Source of the DNA: Panulirus ornatus
Lineage: Eukaryota; Arthropoda; Malacostraca; Decapoda; Palinuridae
DNA: 64,000 bases
Assembly (NCBI RefSeq): GCF_036320965.1
Contig: NC_092226.1
Coordinates: 24,629,002-24,693,001, forward strand
Direction: 5' to 3'
The notes under the pieces: generated by a model
Told to the model about the DNA's origin: nothing
The model's input: the letters and a program-made list of their open reading frames with translations, nothing else
Databases searched by the model: none
Shown here: piece after piece, positions 12,695 to 23,764 of the stretch
Position numbering within the stretch: position 1 is the stretch's first letter
Layout: each line of letters opens with the position of its first letter
Position numbers and translations under genes: made by a program

Positions 12695-13350
12695 GACTTG
12701 GAGTTATTAGTAAGAGTTAAGATCGTGAGAGTAATGACGACCATGAGTTATGACCATGATAGTTAAGACCACGAGAAGTAAGACCGTGAGAGTTGTGAGC
12801 GTGAGAGTTATAACTGTAAGAGTTAAGACCGTGGTAATATGACCAAGAGAGTTAAGGACGTGAGAATGATAACCAAGAGAATTAAGACCGTGAAAGTTAA
12901 GACCATGAGAGTTAAGACCTTGAGAGTTGAGACCTTGAGAGTTAAGACCTTGAGAGTTGAGACCATGAGAGTTAAGACCTTGAGAGTTAAGACCATGAGG
13001 ATTAAGATCATAAGAGTTAAGACCGTGAGATTCGAGACCATAGAAGTTATGACTATGAGAATTAAGTCCATGAGAAGTAAGACCGTTAAAGTCAAGAACA
13101 TTTGAGTTATGACTACGAAGATTAAGACCATAAGAATTAGAATTATGAGAGTTAAGACCATGGAAATTAACACCACGGACGTTAAGATCATAAGAGCTAA
13201 GACTTTGAGAGTTAAAATCATGAAACCTAAGACTTGAGGGTTTTAACTATGAAGGTTAGGACCTTAGGAGTTATGATCGTAAAAGTTATGACCATGAGAG
13301 TTAAGACCATCAAAATTAAGACTGTGAGACTTCCGACACTGAGAGTAATA
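12695..13350. repeat. 15-bp minisatellite (GAGAGTTAAGACCAT)
   Basis: About 43 copies, most regular between 12890 and 13010 and increasingly diverged at both sides. The unit length (5 codons) produces open frames on both strands (VKTMR/VKTLR repeats on plus, LTLMV repeats on minus) without other coding features. Confidence 0.9.
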
Positions 13351-13471
13351 AACACGAGAGAGAACTTTGTACTTGATTGTATTTGTTTCATAACTCCAGA
13401 TAATACTTAGAAACTTAAAAGTGAAAATATACATTTGCCAAAGAGCACAATACCCGCCATAGCTAATTTAG

Positions 13472-13472
<1 letters not shown>

Positions 13473-13549
<77 letters not shown>
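13473..13549. repeat. (AT)n microsatellite at the end of a family A repeat
   Basis: AT run whose right end joins TCTTTTCTTTCAAACTATTCGCC, the terminal sequence of family A. Confidence 0.97.
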
Positions 13550-13551
<2 letters not shown>

Positions 13552-13795
13552 TTTCTTTCAAACTATTCGCCATTTCCCGCATTAGCGAGGTAGCGTTAAG
13601 AACAGAGGACTGGGCCTTAGAGGGAATACCCTCACCTGGCCCAATTCTCTGTTCCTTCTTTTGGAAAATAAGAAAAAAAAAACGAGAGGGGAGGATTTCC
13701 AGCCCCCCGCTCCCTCCCCTTTTAGTCGCCTTCTACGACACGCAGGGAATACGTGGGAAGTATTCTTTCTCCCCTATCCCCAGGGAATTACATAT
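13550..13795 (-). mobile_element. Family A retroposon end, copy 1 (minus sense)
   Basis: Copy of about 240 bp. Read on plus it runs TTCAAACTATTCGCCATTTCCCGC, GCGAGGTAGCG, AACAGAGGACTGGGCC, CTCACCTGGCCC, CTGTTCCTTCTTTTGGAAAA, an A-run, GAGGGGAGGATTTCCAGCC, TTTTAGTCGCCTTCTACGAC and GTATTCTTTCTCCCC. The same sequence inverted lies at 17068-17262, and a diverged same-sense copy lies at 29518-29690. In element sense it ends CGCTACCTCGCTAA.GCGGGAAATGG and then A/T-rich sequence into (AT)n. That end closely resembles the 3' end of the LINE at 35.6 kb. It may be a SINE or the 3' UTR of a related LINE. Confidence 0.75.
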
Positions 13796-15009
13796 ATAAT
13801 ATATATTTGTCCTCGAATGTAGAGAATGTAAAGATAGATTCCGCGATCCTTGCTTGCATCACCCAAACCCCAGCTCACCTCCTGAGTTCGCATTGCCACC
13901 GACGTACCTGATGAGAGGCGAGGATATCCCACGGGTTCCTCACCGTCGTTGGTGTGAACACCTTCCCACCACCACGACGTCCCAACACCGCATACCCCTC
14001 ACCATTCAGGGTTGAACCTCCTCACGAAACGTCAACAGCAATTTTCTAACGCATCTTCCCATCGACTTTGAAATGTACGATATATTTAAGCATATACTAT
14101 CCATCGGGATTAAAGCCTAGATATAAGATTGTGCGGTATTTTTGCCTACCAGTAGAGTTATCAATGGCTCATTTTAGGATAACTGGTCGTAATACCGTTG
14201 ACATAAATTCACCTTTAATATTGTAACGTTGTAAACATAAAGTGAACTTCAAGACATTTATTGAAAAATCTTATTTGAAGAAAGACATCGATGAAAGAAT
14301 ATATATACTTCGGTGGTACATTAACCCACCCAGCATTCCCTTTGTCTTTGTGAAAGCGAATTTACTTTTCATTGTACGTTCGTCACTATGTGCGTATAAC
14401 AGTTCTTATTCATAGAATAGAATACTCTGTTATGGTACATCATGTGATACGTGTAGTGGATGACTGTATGTCATGAACCATTGTACAGCGACGCCTCTTG
14501 TCCACACATCTTCCCCCAGCGTGCTCTTGAACTAGTTTCGAGAAGCTAAGTGAAAGTCTTTCCTCACGATTCCAACGATTGACAGATGTTCTCCTCGGTG
14601 TTTCATGGTGTTACGTTGTGCAGCTGTGCAGTAGGAGTTGTATTCAAGACCTTGAACAACGAGTTTATGGAGAACCTTTTCGCCTTTGCATGTCACAAAT
14701 GGTTCCCTTGTTTGCAAAAATAAGAAAATGATAGTTAGATGATCCAGCATTTCGTGTCACCGATAGTCTGACTGTTGTGAGGGAAGAGACATTACACACA
14801 CACTTATGTAAGAATAACATGAAGACAACATCGTACTCCTCGCCAGTCAATATCTAGAGAGGCGCTGTTGTCAAAATGCTGGTCAGTTGGTGTCCCAGAT
14901 ACTGTAGTATGCTATAATTCGTCGAGCCCTGAACTAGATACCAGATTTCAGAGGGTCATCCTAAAATTTTCGACGGTCTTGTTGCCCCCATACGGCAGAT
15001 AATCTAAGT
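13796..15009. other. Spacer, no gene recognised
   Basis: Unique-looking, balanced composition. Short frames of about 60-72 codons on minus near 14530-14850 show no domain. The region carries none of the repeat landmarks used elsewhere. Confidence 0.35.
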
Positions 15010-15250
15010 ATGTCTTGACCTTATGACCTGACTGGATCACTCTGGTCTGACGAGTTCCTTGATCTTAACCCGATAAGTGTATGACCTTCACATACTTGAC
15101 TTCCGCAAGACCTCCCTGAATAGACCAGTGCTTTGACCTTTTTAACTTGACCTTTAACTCGAGACGTCTCATGCCATAACCTGTTGTATGACTGGCCTGA
15201 CGAGATGTATAGCCCCGTCTCTGATGGCTGGAGATAACCAACTGAAACTC
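15010..15250. repeat. Loose TGACC/TGACY-rich repeats
   Basis: Irregular recurrences of CTTGACC, ATGACCT and CCTGAC spaced 20-30 bp apart. The motif resembles that at 16.4-16.8 kb, so this may be an old decayed minisatellite. Confidence 0.4.
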
Positions 15251-15286
15251 TCAAACATGACACCTCGTCACGAGCTTGGTGTGACG

Positions 15287-15850
15287 TAACCTCGACCCCA
15301 GAGTAACCTGCCTGTTACCTCGACCCCAGAGTAACCTGCCTGTTACCTCGACCCCAGAGTAACTTGCCTGTAACCTCGACCCCAGAGTAACTTGCCTGTA
15401 ACCTCGACCCCAGAGTAACCTGCCTGTAACCTCTACCCCAGAGTAACCTGCCTGTAACCTCTACCCCAGAGTAACCTGCCTGTTGCCTCGACCCCAGAGT
15501 AACTTGCCTGTAACCTCAACCCCAGAGTAACCTGCCTGTTACCTCGACCCCAGAGTAACCTGCCTGTTACCTCGACCCCAGAGTAACTTGCCTTTAACCT
15601 CGACCCCAGAGTAACTTGCCTGTAACCTCGACCCCAGAGTAATTTGCCTGTAACCTCGACCCCAGAGTAACCTGCCTGTAACCTCGACCCCAGAGTAACC
15701 TGCCTGTAACCTCGACCCCAGAGTAACCTGCCTGTTACCTCGACCCCAGAGTAAGCTGCCTGTTACCTCGACCCCAGAGTAACCTGCCTGTAACCTCGAC
15801 CCCAGAGTAACCTGCCTGTTACCTCGACCCCAGAGTAACGTGCTTGTAAC
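15287..15850. repeat. 28-bp minisatellite (AACCTGCCTGTAACCTCGACCCCAGAGT)
   Basis: About 20 tandem copies with isolated substitutions (CTGTTACCTC or CTGTAACCTC, AACTTGCC or AACCTGCC). Variants are interleaved along the array, suggesting past expansion by unequal exchange. The 127-residue minus frame (LLWGRG repeats) arises because three units make 84 bp. Confidence 0.95.
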
Positions 15851-16394
15851 TAGATATTCTGATCGGCGGCTTGAGGGGTTTTCGAATATCACAAGGAATA
15901 CTGAGGTGAAAATTTTTAGCATGTGATGGTCTCTGACACAGCACAGACTGGGTCACATGTTTCAGATAAGCTGGTTCCCACTGTACAGCCTGGTGAGTGG
16001 TTCGTGCAGTTAACTGGTCTGATCAACCTAGCATCTCTCATACGGCATTTTCAGTCACTAATTAGGATGGATTAAGGGAAAGTCTTGTCGAAAAACAACT
16101 TGGATTTTTTTTTTTATTTCGACAGAGACCGCGGTAGAGATACTGTAATTGATCATGAAATTGTTGTTTGTCTATTAGTAAATTACGTTACCTAATGATT
16201 ATCTACATTAGTTGGTAACACAAGTGGTAATTAAAGCTACAGAAAAATTCATATCTGTTGAATTTGAAGTTCAAAGTAGATGTGTTTAAAACTAGAAAAT
16301 TGTTTGATAACATGGGGCATTTTCTGTCTAGCTTGGGTCGACCTAATGAATACTGCTTCTATTAGAGAAAACGTTACAATCATGCACAGATATA
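15851..16394. other. Spacer, no gene recognised
   Basis: AT-leaning unique sequence with a T-run near 16108. No repeat or gene landmarks. Confidence 0.35.
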
Positions 16395-16790
16395 TCTAGT
16401 ATGACCTGACCTGGTTCATGGCCACCTTGACCTGACCAAATCCATAACATCTCTGGTATGATGGAATGCTTGTTCTTAACCTTTTAGTATTGTTCATGAC
16501 CTTCCCTGGCCTGAGAGGGTTCCTGACGTTTCTGACTTGATAGAATTCATGACCTCTCTGACCTGAGTTAGAGCATGATAACCCCTGAACTGACCAGGTA
16601 GATGACCCTCGTAACTTAGCAGTACGCACGACTCCTTATTCTGACATACAGCATGACTTTCCACACCTGACTTAGTACGTGACCTACATGACCAGGTGAG
16701 CCACCTCACTCAACCGACCTGGTGCATGACCAGGTTGAGCTGGTGCGTGCTTGTACCTCTGTAACCTGGCACATGGTCTCCCTAGCCTGA
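16395..16790. repeat. Degenerate repeat rich in TGACCTGAC and CATGACC
   Basis: Recurring TGACCTGACC, GTGCATGACC and TTCATGACC blocks at irregular spacing of about 25-40 bp. Frames on minus (up to 77 codons) follow the repeat. Confidence 0.5.
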
Positions 16791-17067
16791 TGTACTGGGT
16801 GTATGTACTCTCTGGCATGATGCATAACATTCTTGAGTGTAGCTTTTCAAGTGTTGAAATATTTGTCTAGATATACATAGGGTATTCTGGTGAGAGTGTG
16901 GGTGAAGTGTACATATCTAGAGGTCGGTGGAGGCCAGTATAGTGTGGACAGTGGGTACAGTATATAGACGCAGAAGGTGACAGGTGAGGCCTAAGGACCG
17001 AAAGGGTCCCTCTTCCGTCAGGATGGAGGGAGGTCTAGGATACATCAGATACATGCAGTATGTATGC

Positions 17068-17262
17068 TGCGTGTCGTAGAAGGCGACTAAAAGGGGAGGG
17101 AGCGGGGGGCTGGAAATCCTCCCCTCTTGTTATTTTTTTTAATTTTCCAAAAGAAGGAACAGAGAAGGGGGCCAGGTGAGGATATTCCCTCAAAGGCCCA
17201 ATCCTCTGTTCTTAACGCTACCTCGCTAACGCGGGAAATGGCGAATAGTTTGAAAGAAAGAG
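17068..17262 (+). mobile_element. Family A retroposon end, copy 2 (plus sense)
   Basis: Inverted copy of 13550-13795. It begins GCGTGTCGTAGAAGGCGACT, continues GAAATCCTCCCCTC, AAAAGAAGGAACAGAG and GGCCAGGTGAGGATATTCCCT, and ends CGCTACCTCGCTAACGCGGGA, AATGGCGAATAGTTTGAAAG. It is followed by a short A/T tract and then a SINE tail fragment at 17276. Confidence 0.75.
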
Positions 17263-17275
17263 AAGAAATATATAT

Positions 17276-17340
17276 ATTTAGCGTTAATGAAGTAGCCTTG
17301 ATTAGGGCTTCAGTTGCCCGTGCCGTTTCAACTGACATTA
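17276..17340 (+). mobile_element. SINE 3' tail fragment, copy S6
   Basis: TTTAGCGTTAATGAAGTAGCC, TTGATTAGGGCTTCAGTTGCCCGTGCCGTTTCAACTGAC matches the tail of the tRNA-derived SINE at 51625-51690 and, inverted, the block at 43998-44055. No head is present. Only the tail, joined by a short A/T tract to family A copy 2, remains. Confidence 0.6.
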
Positions 17341-18429
17341 GAAAGGAATGTATAGTAAGTCATGCTGACAGCAACATAGGCAACAGCATTGTGTAATACA
17401 AAGCAAGTTTAAGTAATATGTTATACATATACAGAACGTCTTGTTAACATTACATTATATAAATAAACAAATTATATTTACCCTGGCACTAGGCATGTTG
17501 TTAACACTGACAATAATACAAAGAAGGTTAAGGTACATTACACACTAGACACTGAAGTTACAGAAAGAGCTTGCATTTTAGATATAGTGTCAGACTGTCT
17601 TCAAGGATATTATTATCAATAATCACAAAGCTGTTGAAACTGTAAGCCTTGGGATCTGGAATCACTGATTTTGGGATACTCGCTTGTTTAACGTCCAAGT
17701 TTATGTTCAACATCAGATGAACGTCGGCATTTGGAATGCTGGGGATCATGGTTTCTCTCGACTTGCCCCATGTACCTGTCTCCTCGACGTATTCTGGAGG
17801 TTACAATGTTACATTGTCTAGTATGGGTCCGGCGCCTTACATATTGATGTTTCTCTACCCTAAAATAACCATAGCGCACAAATACAGCTACTTGGTCTTT
17901 CATTATCTCACGAGAGGTTTTCTTCCTCGCGGGCAAATACGGTTTGCTCAGCTCGTACTGTGTCATTAGTTCGCCCAAATCTGGATGTAGGGGTCCGAGA
18001 GCAAACAGGCATGTTTAGCGAGATTGTCTGCATGGTCGTGAAGCTAACGTCCAACATGTGAAGGTAGAGAGTGAATAACTAACGGAACGGAACATTGTCT
18101 TGCAGATCACTCATGTCGGGGAGCGTTGCAAGGGAAAGGCAGAGAGGATTGTAGTGAGTACTCGAAATTAGGCGAGATGCCTCAATACCAGTACAATGCT
18201 GTAGAGTTTGCAATGAGTAGAACTAGACCAAGGGCAAATTTTTTCTCCCTGAGTCTTAATAAGGTTATATTGATTTAAACAGCATAGGCACCGCCGGACT
18301 TACTGTTTTTTCCGCTAGAATCTCTTAGCATATTTAAGCATTGTATTTCCAGACGTGGTTGTAAGCACATTATCTTGTTGCTGATTGTTGTGCAGTCTCG
18401 AACCTGCAGGTGCCCTGTAGATTGGTTAT

Positions 18430-18430
<1 letters not shown>
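17341..18430. other. Spacer with small overlapping frames, no gene recognised
   Basis: 17558-17978 holds frames of 63 to 96 codons on both strands. None has a domain I recognise, and the strands contradict each other. No repeat landmarks. Confidence 0.35.

Positions 18431-18475
<45 letters not shown>
18431..18475. repeat. (AC)n microsatellite
   Basis: AC run with two GCAC interruptions at the right end. Confidence 0.95.
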
Positions 18476-18476
<1 letters not shown>

Positions 18477-18519
18477 AGCTAGCTTGGGTTGATCAGATGT
18501 TTAGGCAGGACTGGTCATT

Positions 18520-18785
18520 GTCAGGTCAAGGGGTCATGGCGCAACTCGCTAAGGTATGCTCAGAGGAGGTCACAGTGAGGTGAGGAACAGTGTAGGGTGA
18601 GGTTATTTTATGCTTAGCACAAGGCATAATGAGGTGAGGACTTAAGGTGGGATGAAGTTATGCTCTGTGCTGGTCACAGTGAGGTGAGGATCTGCTTTGA
18701 ATTCGGGCTACGAAGTGATCAGTGCAGGTCACAGTGGGGTGAGGACCTCGGGTGGGATGAGTTCAGATCATGCGCAAAGGTGGTC
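18520..18785. repeat. Diverged tandem repeat of about 60-70 bp (GGTCACAGTGAGGTGAGGA core)
   Basis: About four copies with the core at roughly 18566, 18624 (diverged), 18686 and 18729, each followed by a GGTGGGATGA-like segment. Confidence 0.6.
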
Positions 18786-19228
18786 TGAATTAACCTACAC
18801 TCAATCTCTTCCTGTCCACTAACACTCTTAAGACCACTTACAACTCCTCCTGTTTTCATAACTTTCTCAGCTTCTGCCTTCTCAAGGCAACTCTCAATAG
18901 ATACAAAACAGATAGAATAAAACTAGTTCCTTCAGGACTTCAAGTTCTTCCTAATCCATCCAAACACTGCATCGGCGCTGACAGTATAGCTTAGATATGA
19001 GAGGATCTTCCCTTAACCTGCATATACTCGCTGTATCCTCCTCTTATACTCATCACTGAAACACTTTCTCCAAGTAACTTTATTTTTTTCGTCGTCTTCA
19101 TATCACATAAAGTGGACAGCAAAGTGTGCCTCGTGTTTGTCTGGAGAGTGTGGCTTCTGACGAGTGTATGTCTGGTAGGGTGGAGTTTAAAACTGGGTTG
19201 GGAGGCCAGTTGTCCAGTGATTGTAGGG
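18786..19228. other. Spacer, no gene recognised
   Basis: C/T-rich unique sequence without open frames of interest. Confidence 0.35.
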
Positions 19229-19582
19229 TTATCTCGGTGTATGTGTGTGTGTGTGTGTGTGATCTTTGATTCGGATGGCAGTATACATGATCATTTGTTG
19301 GGAAGTCTGATGTGCCAAGGTTTCAAAGACTGCTGGTAGCAGACCCCACGGAAGCCACAGCATCTGCATACCGTGGCTAAACCACTTCCGGTAGCCTGGT
19401 GGATGATAGCGGGTCATTTCATGCAGGGAGTCGCGGTTGTTGATAATCTGTTGAATGTGTTGTGCAAAATTGGGAGCGCAATTGGGGTTGCTGAGACGCT
19501 TTGCCCTAATGGTTGCTTTTATATTGTTGATAAAATCAGAAATTGATGGAAGCTCGATCTCAATTCTCATATTTACTGACAT
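19229..19582 (-). other. Uncharacterised open stretch, possible transposon-derived fragment
   Basis: A minus-strand frame of 117 codons reads like ordinary protein over its first 100 or so residues, with mixed composition and motifs such as PSISDFINNIKATIRAKRL and GLLPAVFETLAHQ, then runs into His/Thr dipeptides from the (GT)n tract at 19237-19260. I do not recognise a family. There is no upstream exon evidence, and the opposite strand is partly open too. A fragment of a repeat-encoded protein is more likely than a host exon, but neither is shown. Confidence 0.2.
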
Positions 19583-20439
19583 GGCATTTCATCGTGGCCT
19601 ATTCAGTTGGGTCATCATGACCTCTCACAGCTCCTAAACCCTTCATCACGAGAATATCGGGTTAAGGAGAATGCACACAGAGATTGGTGTTTACCACTAC
19701 GGTTGAACTGACGTTGAAAAGAATATATTGCTTGGGTTCGAATCGGTTATTTTCATGTTAGAGTAGCGTGTTAGTACAGATTGGTACCAGATTATGCAAA
19801 AGATTGGCTAAAAGGATTAAACTTTTTATGGCATGTTAAACTAGATGACGTCAGGAACATGGCATTAGGGAATGCGTTCTTGTTTTCTTCCATAATAGTT
19901 CGTCTTTCTTTCTTTAGATTCTAGGCCAGAGGTCTACTTCTCTGTGCTTCTGCTTGCCCATAGTGGTAGGGGAGTAACCTGTTTGAGAACCTAAACCAAA
20001 ACTTTGACGACCTCTTTATCGAAATCCTTCCATGCAACTCGCGATTCAGCACTTAAGTTGCACGATCATGTGGTGATCTTGATGCATTTGATTAAGGCAA
20101 CCACTTAAAACTTCGTAACTCGTTATTTCAAACTCCTCTCTCTTTTGATCACCGAGTGATCCTTGCTCTCCTGAACAGCACAGTGACGCACACTACCTGG
20201 GTATGGGGCCATGGTAACTGGCAAGGACCTCGCTAAGCCTTACCTCAAGAACAACTAGGAAAGCGCTCTTGGAGACGTTGACGAAGACGGTCAAACACTG
20301 ACTTGTTAGATTCTAGATCAGAATTCGTCCAAGTTCCTATGGAATCTGGCCTGCATGATCATTTGGACTATCAAGAAAACATTTTCTAACCCTAAAATCA
20401 GCCTCGTTATGAAAGGGTTCATTACTTGAGTCACAGATA
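19583..20439. other. Spacer upstream of the Penelope-like remnant
   Basis: No recognisable reverse transcriptase motifs in any frame. If the element at 20.5 kb once had its reverse transcriptase here, it is decayed beyond recognition by eye or was deleted. Confidence 0.35.
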
Positions 20440-21080
20440 TTAATAATTAATCATAAGACTTTCCATGATTGCATTTTCATCAGAAAATCTGTAACTTCTT
20501 AGTAGGGTTGTGTATACAGTATCCCCTGTAAAGTGTGTGATCAGTTTTACATTGGTCAAACTGATAAGGTTTTTATTATCAGGGTTAAACAACATAAAGC
20601 TAGTGTTAGGTATGGTAAAAAATCTAATGCGATATTTGTCCACCTCAAAGACTTTGGCCATGAAATTATCTGGAGCAGTGTTATCACAACAGTAACTCAG
20701 TAATGAATGGAAGGATTGTTGAATCGTCTTGTCAGAAATAGTAGAAGTATTGGTGTCAGTGAAAATATTGGTTTATGTAAATTAGATAACTTTGTAATTA
20801 AAAAAAATAGTGAATATGTTTCGCAGAACATAGGTTAACCTGAGGTTGAAACTTGAGGGAGGTGAGGTCGTCGAGGGTGACCTGTGCTCTAATACCTTCA
20901 CCTGTTTCCTGATTCATTTGTCGGACCCGCCCACTGGCGGCTGGTGTGTTATATCATGGTTGTGTTTATCTGCACTTAGTCCTGACGATACAATTACACG
21001 AAAGCGCTTGACACTTCGTATTTTCTTTTTCTTTGTGGTTTGCCTGCATCTTGTATACACTTACCACTTGTGTACTTTTT

Positions 21081-21083
<3 letters not shown>
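20440..21083 (+). mobile_element. Penelope-like retroelement 3' portion
   Basis: Contains a GIY-YIG endonuclease remnant (20506-20700, described separately) and then further frame to about 20837 with a KLDNFVIK block typical of the C-terminal region of Penelope-like elements. This is followed by a 3' end that runs into an (AT)n array at 21084. Near the end, 20980-21015 reads TCCTGACGATACAATTACAC then GAAAGCGCTTGACAC, an arrangement (CUGANGA, short insert, CGAAA) similar to the hammerhead ribozyme cores known in Penelope-like terminal repeats. The reverse transcriptase was not found. Confidence 0.65.
20506..20837 (+). pseudogene. GIY-YIG endonuclease domain of a Penelope-like element (decayed)
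   Basis: From 20506 a frame of 65 codons shows CVYSIPCKVCDQFYIGQT, then RVKQHKASVR, SNAIFVHLKDFGHEI and a stop at 20701. In Penelope-like elements this domain follows the reverse transcriptase and nicks target DNA. VY in place of IY plus YIG, the CX2C pair and the downstream Arg and His fit that family. A second frame resumes at about 20719 with an SENIGLCKLDNFVIKKNSEY block, so at least one frameshift separates the halves. No start codon or upstream reverse transcriptase is visible. It is a pseudogene fragment, and the domain identification is fairly secure. Confidence 0.7.
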
Positions 21084-21152
<69 letters not shown>

Positions 21153-21166
21153 TAGATAGATAGATA
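21084..21166. repeat. (AT)n(GATA)n microsatellite after the Penelope-like end
   Basis: AT run at 21084-21150 followed by four GATA units. Confidence 0.97.
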
Positions 21167-22005
21167 TGTGTTTGCATTCAATTTCCCATTTGATGAGGTG
21201 ACATTCTTGTCGATTAATCGGGATTTTCATTGTATGTTTGGCCCAAGGGAAGGTGCTTGAGGACTGGCAAATGCATTAGTTCTAACATTATAATATCAAG
21301 AGGAGGAGGATGGGGGGAAAAAATGCTCAAAATTGGCACATATAAATGTATTAAGTGTACCAGGTAGATTGTGAGGGAAAACTCGTACGGTTTTTGCACC
21401 AGTGGTCAGTTCAAGAAGCTGTCTAGCAGTCGTGTATCCCCCTGGTAATTCGATGACCATTACTTACGTAATTAATGACCAGTGTTCACCATCACATACG
21501 TGATTATTGACCAGTGTTCACCATGACTTACTTAAGGGTATGGTAACCTCATGTATCACAACAGAGAGAGCCGAAACCCTGAAAATACTGGACTCTGAAT
21601 ATCATCAAGTCGATGGAAGAAAGGAGAAAATAATCATTTATCACAGAGTGCCGCTAAGAATGTTAGCGGTAAAGAAAAATAGATATGAAAGAATACTGCC
21701 GCTGTCTTGCAGGTGAAGCGTACGCTAATTGGAGAATGTCCTAACAGCAGGAGAACATTAACTAGTGGCTGTGATGGATTGGAAGATGCTCTGCCACTGA
21801 CAGTGCCAACAGTGAAGGACAAGCCCAGGTAAGGTTGGGTCTCTCACTGTTCACTGTCATTTCCGGATTAGCGATAAGTGCAAATTAATTTTACTTTGAG
21901 AGTTTAATGAAGAGTGTTGAATTTATCATACGAGATGAGTGATACTTTAGCTTCCCTTCGTATATTAAATTGAATGTATTTTTCGTATCTGTGAGATGAG
22001 AAATC

Positions 22006-22008
<3 letters not shown>
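21167..22008. other. Spacer, no gene recognised
   Basis: Unique-looking. Two near-copies of CCAGTGTTCACCATSAC.TACGT lie near 21478-21535. Short frames only. Confidence 0.35.

Positions 22009-22059
<51 letters not shown>
22009..22059. repeat. (TG)n microsatellite
   Basis: TG run immediately left of the family D copy, starting at GTAGTTACCTATTTATAATTACC. Confidence 0.97.
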
Positions 22060-22061
<2 letters not shown>

Positions 22062-22205
22062 TTACCTATTTATAATTACCTATTTATGCTGTACGGGGAG
22101 GGGAGTTTTACACTCGTGGGACCCCATCTCTTGAGCATTATTTACTGTCATAAACCTTCTAAATTTATGTTTGCTGTCTACATTATCCATGTCCTCAGTC
22201 ATATT

Positions 22206-22207
<2 letters not shown>
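22060..22207 (+). mobile_element. Dispersed family D, copy 1, between two TG arrays
   Basis: GTAGTTACCTATTTATAATT, GCTGTACGGGGAGGGGAGTT, TTACACTCGTGGGACCCCAT, CTCTTGAGCATTATTTACTG continues to TCCATGTCCTCAGTC. A diverged copy lies at 56468-56605 (AGTTGTACACTTTTGGGGCCTCTTATCTTGCA). No protein was seen. It is probably a retroposon 3' part, with the flanking (TG) tracts as possible tail and seed. Confidence 0.5.

Positions 22208-22208
<1 letters not shown>

Positions 22209-22240
<32 letters not shown>
22209..22240. repeat. (GT)n microsatellite
   Basis: GT run of 16 units, right of family D copy 1. Confidence 0.97.
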
Positions 22241-22243
<3 letters not shown>

Positions 22244-22639
22244 AATTAATGTGTGCCCCAAGCTACATGCAAAACGTTGTTGCATGTTGCCATGCAGTTT
22301 AATGTTCTCTGTTGAGGATCAAGTCGTAAACTTGAGGAGATAGTGATCCGATCCCAATGACAGAGGGAGGAACTATACTTTGATAATTCCTTCTCATTAC
22401 ACCAGCCAGGTTACATGTTAAGTCCTATGCCCAGCTGAGGAGGTGGTGTTGGAAGGGGCCAGCGAGAGGTTAACTGCCGTATTGAGTTTATGACATGTGA
22501 GTGAGGGTTGTTTGAACGCCTGAGACATTACAGTGTTAGTCGAGGTAGATTTGTGGAGGGTAGTGGCACCTCTGTACGAGTGTTGCGTGTGGGAATTTTT
22601 ACGTGACTTTAATTTTAGAACACTAGGGCGTGAGATGGT

Positions 22640-22985
22640 GGAGGAGGGGGCGGGGGGGGGGGGGATTAAGGGGAAGTGACAAATTAAAGAGGAAGTGATT
22701 TATTGAAAGCGAAATGACTAATTACAGATGAGTATTCAAAGATCAAATTATTAAAGTGAAAGTCACTAATGAAAGAGGAAGTGATTGATTAAAGATGGTT
22801 AATGATGATCAAAGAGGAAGTGACTGATAACTAACTAAGGAGGAAGCAATTAATCAGAGAAGTGATTTATTAAGTGACTAATTGAAGATGGTTACTGATT
22901 AGAGAAGAAGTGATTAATCAAAGATAGTTACTGATTAAAGAGGAAGTGACTAATGACGGGGTAAGAAGTTATTTGAGATAAAAAG
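22640..22985. repeat. G-run and AGAGGAAGTGACTAATTA minisatellite
   Basis: A G-run at about 22652-22664 is followed by about ten diverged copies of a unit of roughly 25-30 bp (AAAGAGGAAGTGACTAATTA / AAGATGGTTACTGATT). Confidence 0.7.
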
Positions 22986-23037
22986 TAACTTGTTGCGGTA
23001 AATACTTATGACATCAATGGAATTTGAATATTTGTAA

Positions 23038-23215
23038 TATATAACTGTGTGACAATAGTACTGCTTTCCTGCATGACAGCATTATTGTGTGCTAGCAGTA
23101 CTGTATTTTCTGTATGGTTGTAGTACTGTATTCGTATATCGTTAGTACTGTATTCAAGTATGACGATAGTTCTGTAATCCTATTGGATAACAGTTCTGTA
23201 TTCCTGCAGGAATCC
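23038..23215. repeat. Diverged repeat of about 33-36 bp (TAGTACTGTATTCCTGTATGAC)
   Basis: Five imperfect copies with the AGTACTGTATT or AGTTCTGTAATCC core near 23057, 23097, 23124, 23144 and 23168-23200. Confidence 0.6.
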
Positions 23216-23764
23216 TTTATTTCCCATTCTGTTTACATAATTTCTTATCAGATTCTTGTTTCACATTCCTGGTCAACCTGAAATCGGCCTTCTTGTGTAA
23301 CGAAAGAATCGTAGAATTGATAAGATTACAGATCAGATACCGTTGTGTTCATATACAATTTTTCACGACACTTAATCCTGGATCACATTTCATTTTTCGA
23401 TTTCACTTGATACTGTAAAAGTAACAGTTTCAGCGATAAAAACAAATATTTTAAGTCAAAATTTTGAAATCTGATCATAAATGAATATATTCTTTGAATT
23501 GTCCTTTGGCTGGCTGCTTTTATATTATAGTTTGTTTTAAAAAGCCTTGGTTTATAATAGATTAATGGTGTTGTGAAGATGATGTCTTAACTACACCTTG
23601 CGTCTGGTTTCTCAAAAATTTAGTTAATCGAGGACCCGCAAGAAAATGGTAACTGTAAATTGGCGAATAGGTGGTTTATACCTTTAAACTTTATCTCTCT
23701 TTCTTGTTTTAATTTCACGGACAAATCAGTGATGTGGAGAGAATATTATGGAGGTTATCGCTGC

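Noticed and set aside
15287..15850. 28-bp repeats as a CRISPR array
   Set aside because: 28 bp is a CRISPR-like repeat length, but units are head-to-tail without spacers.
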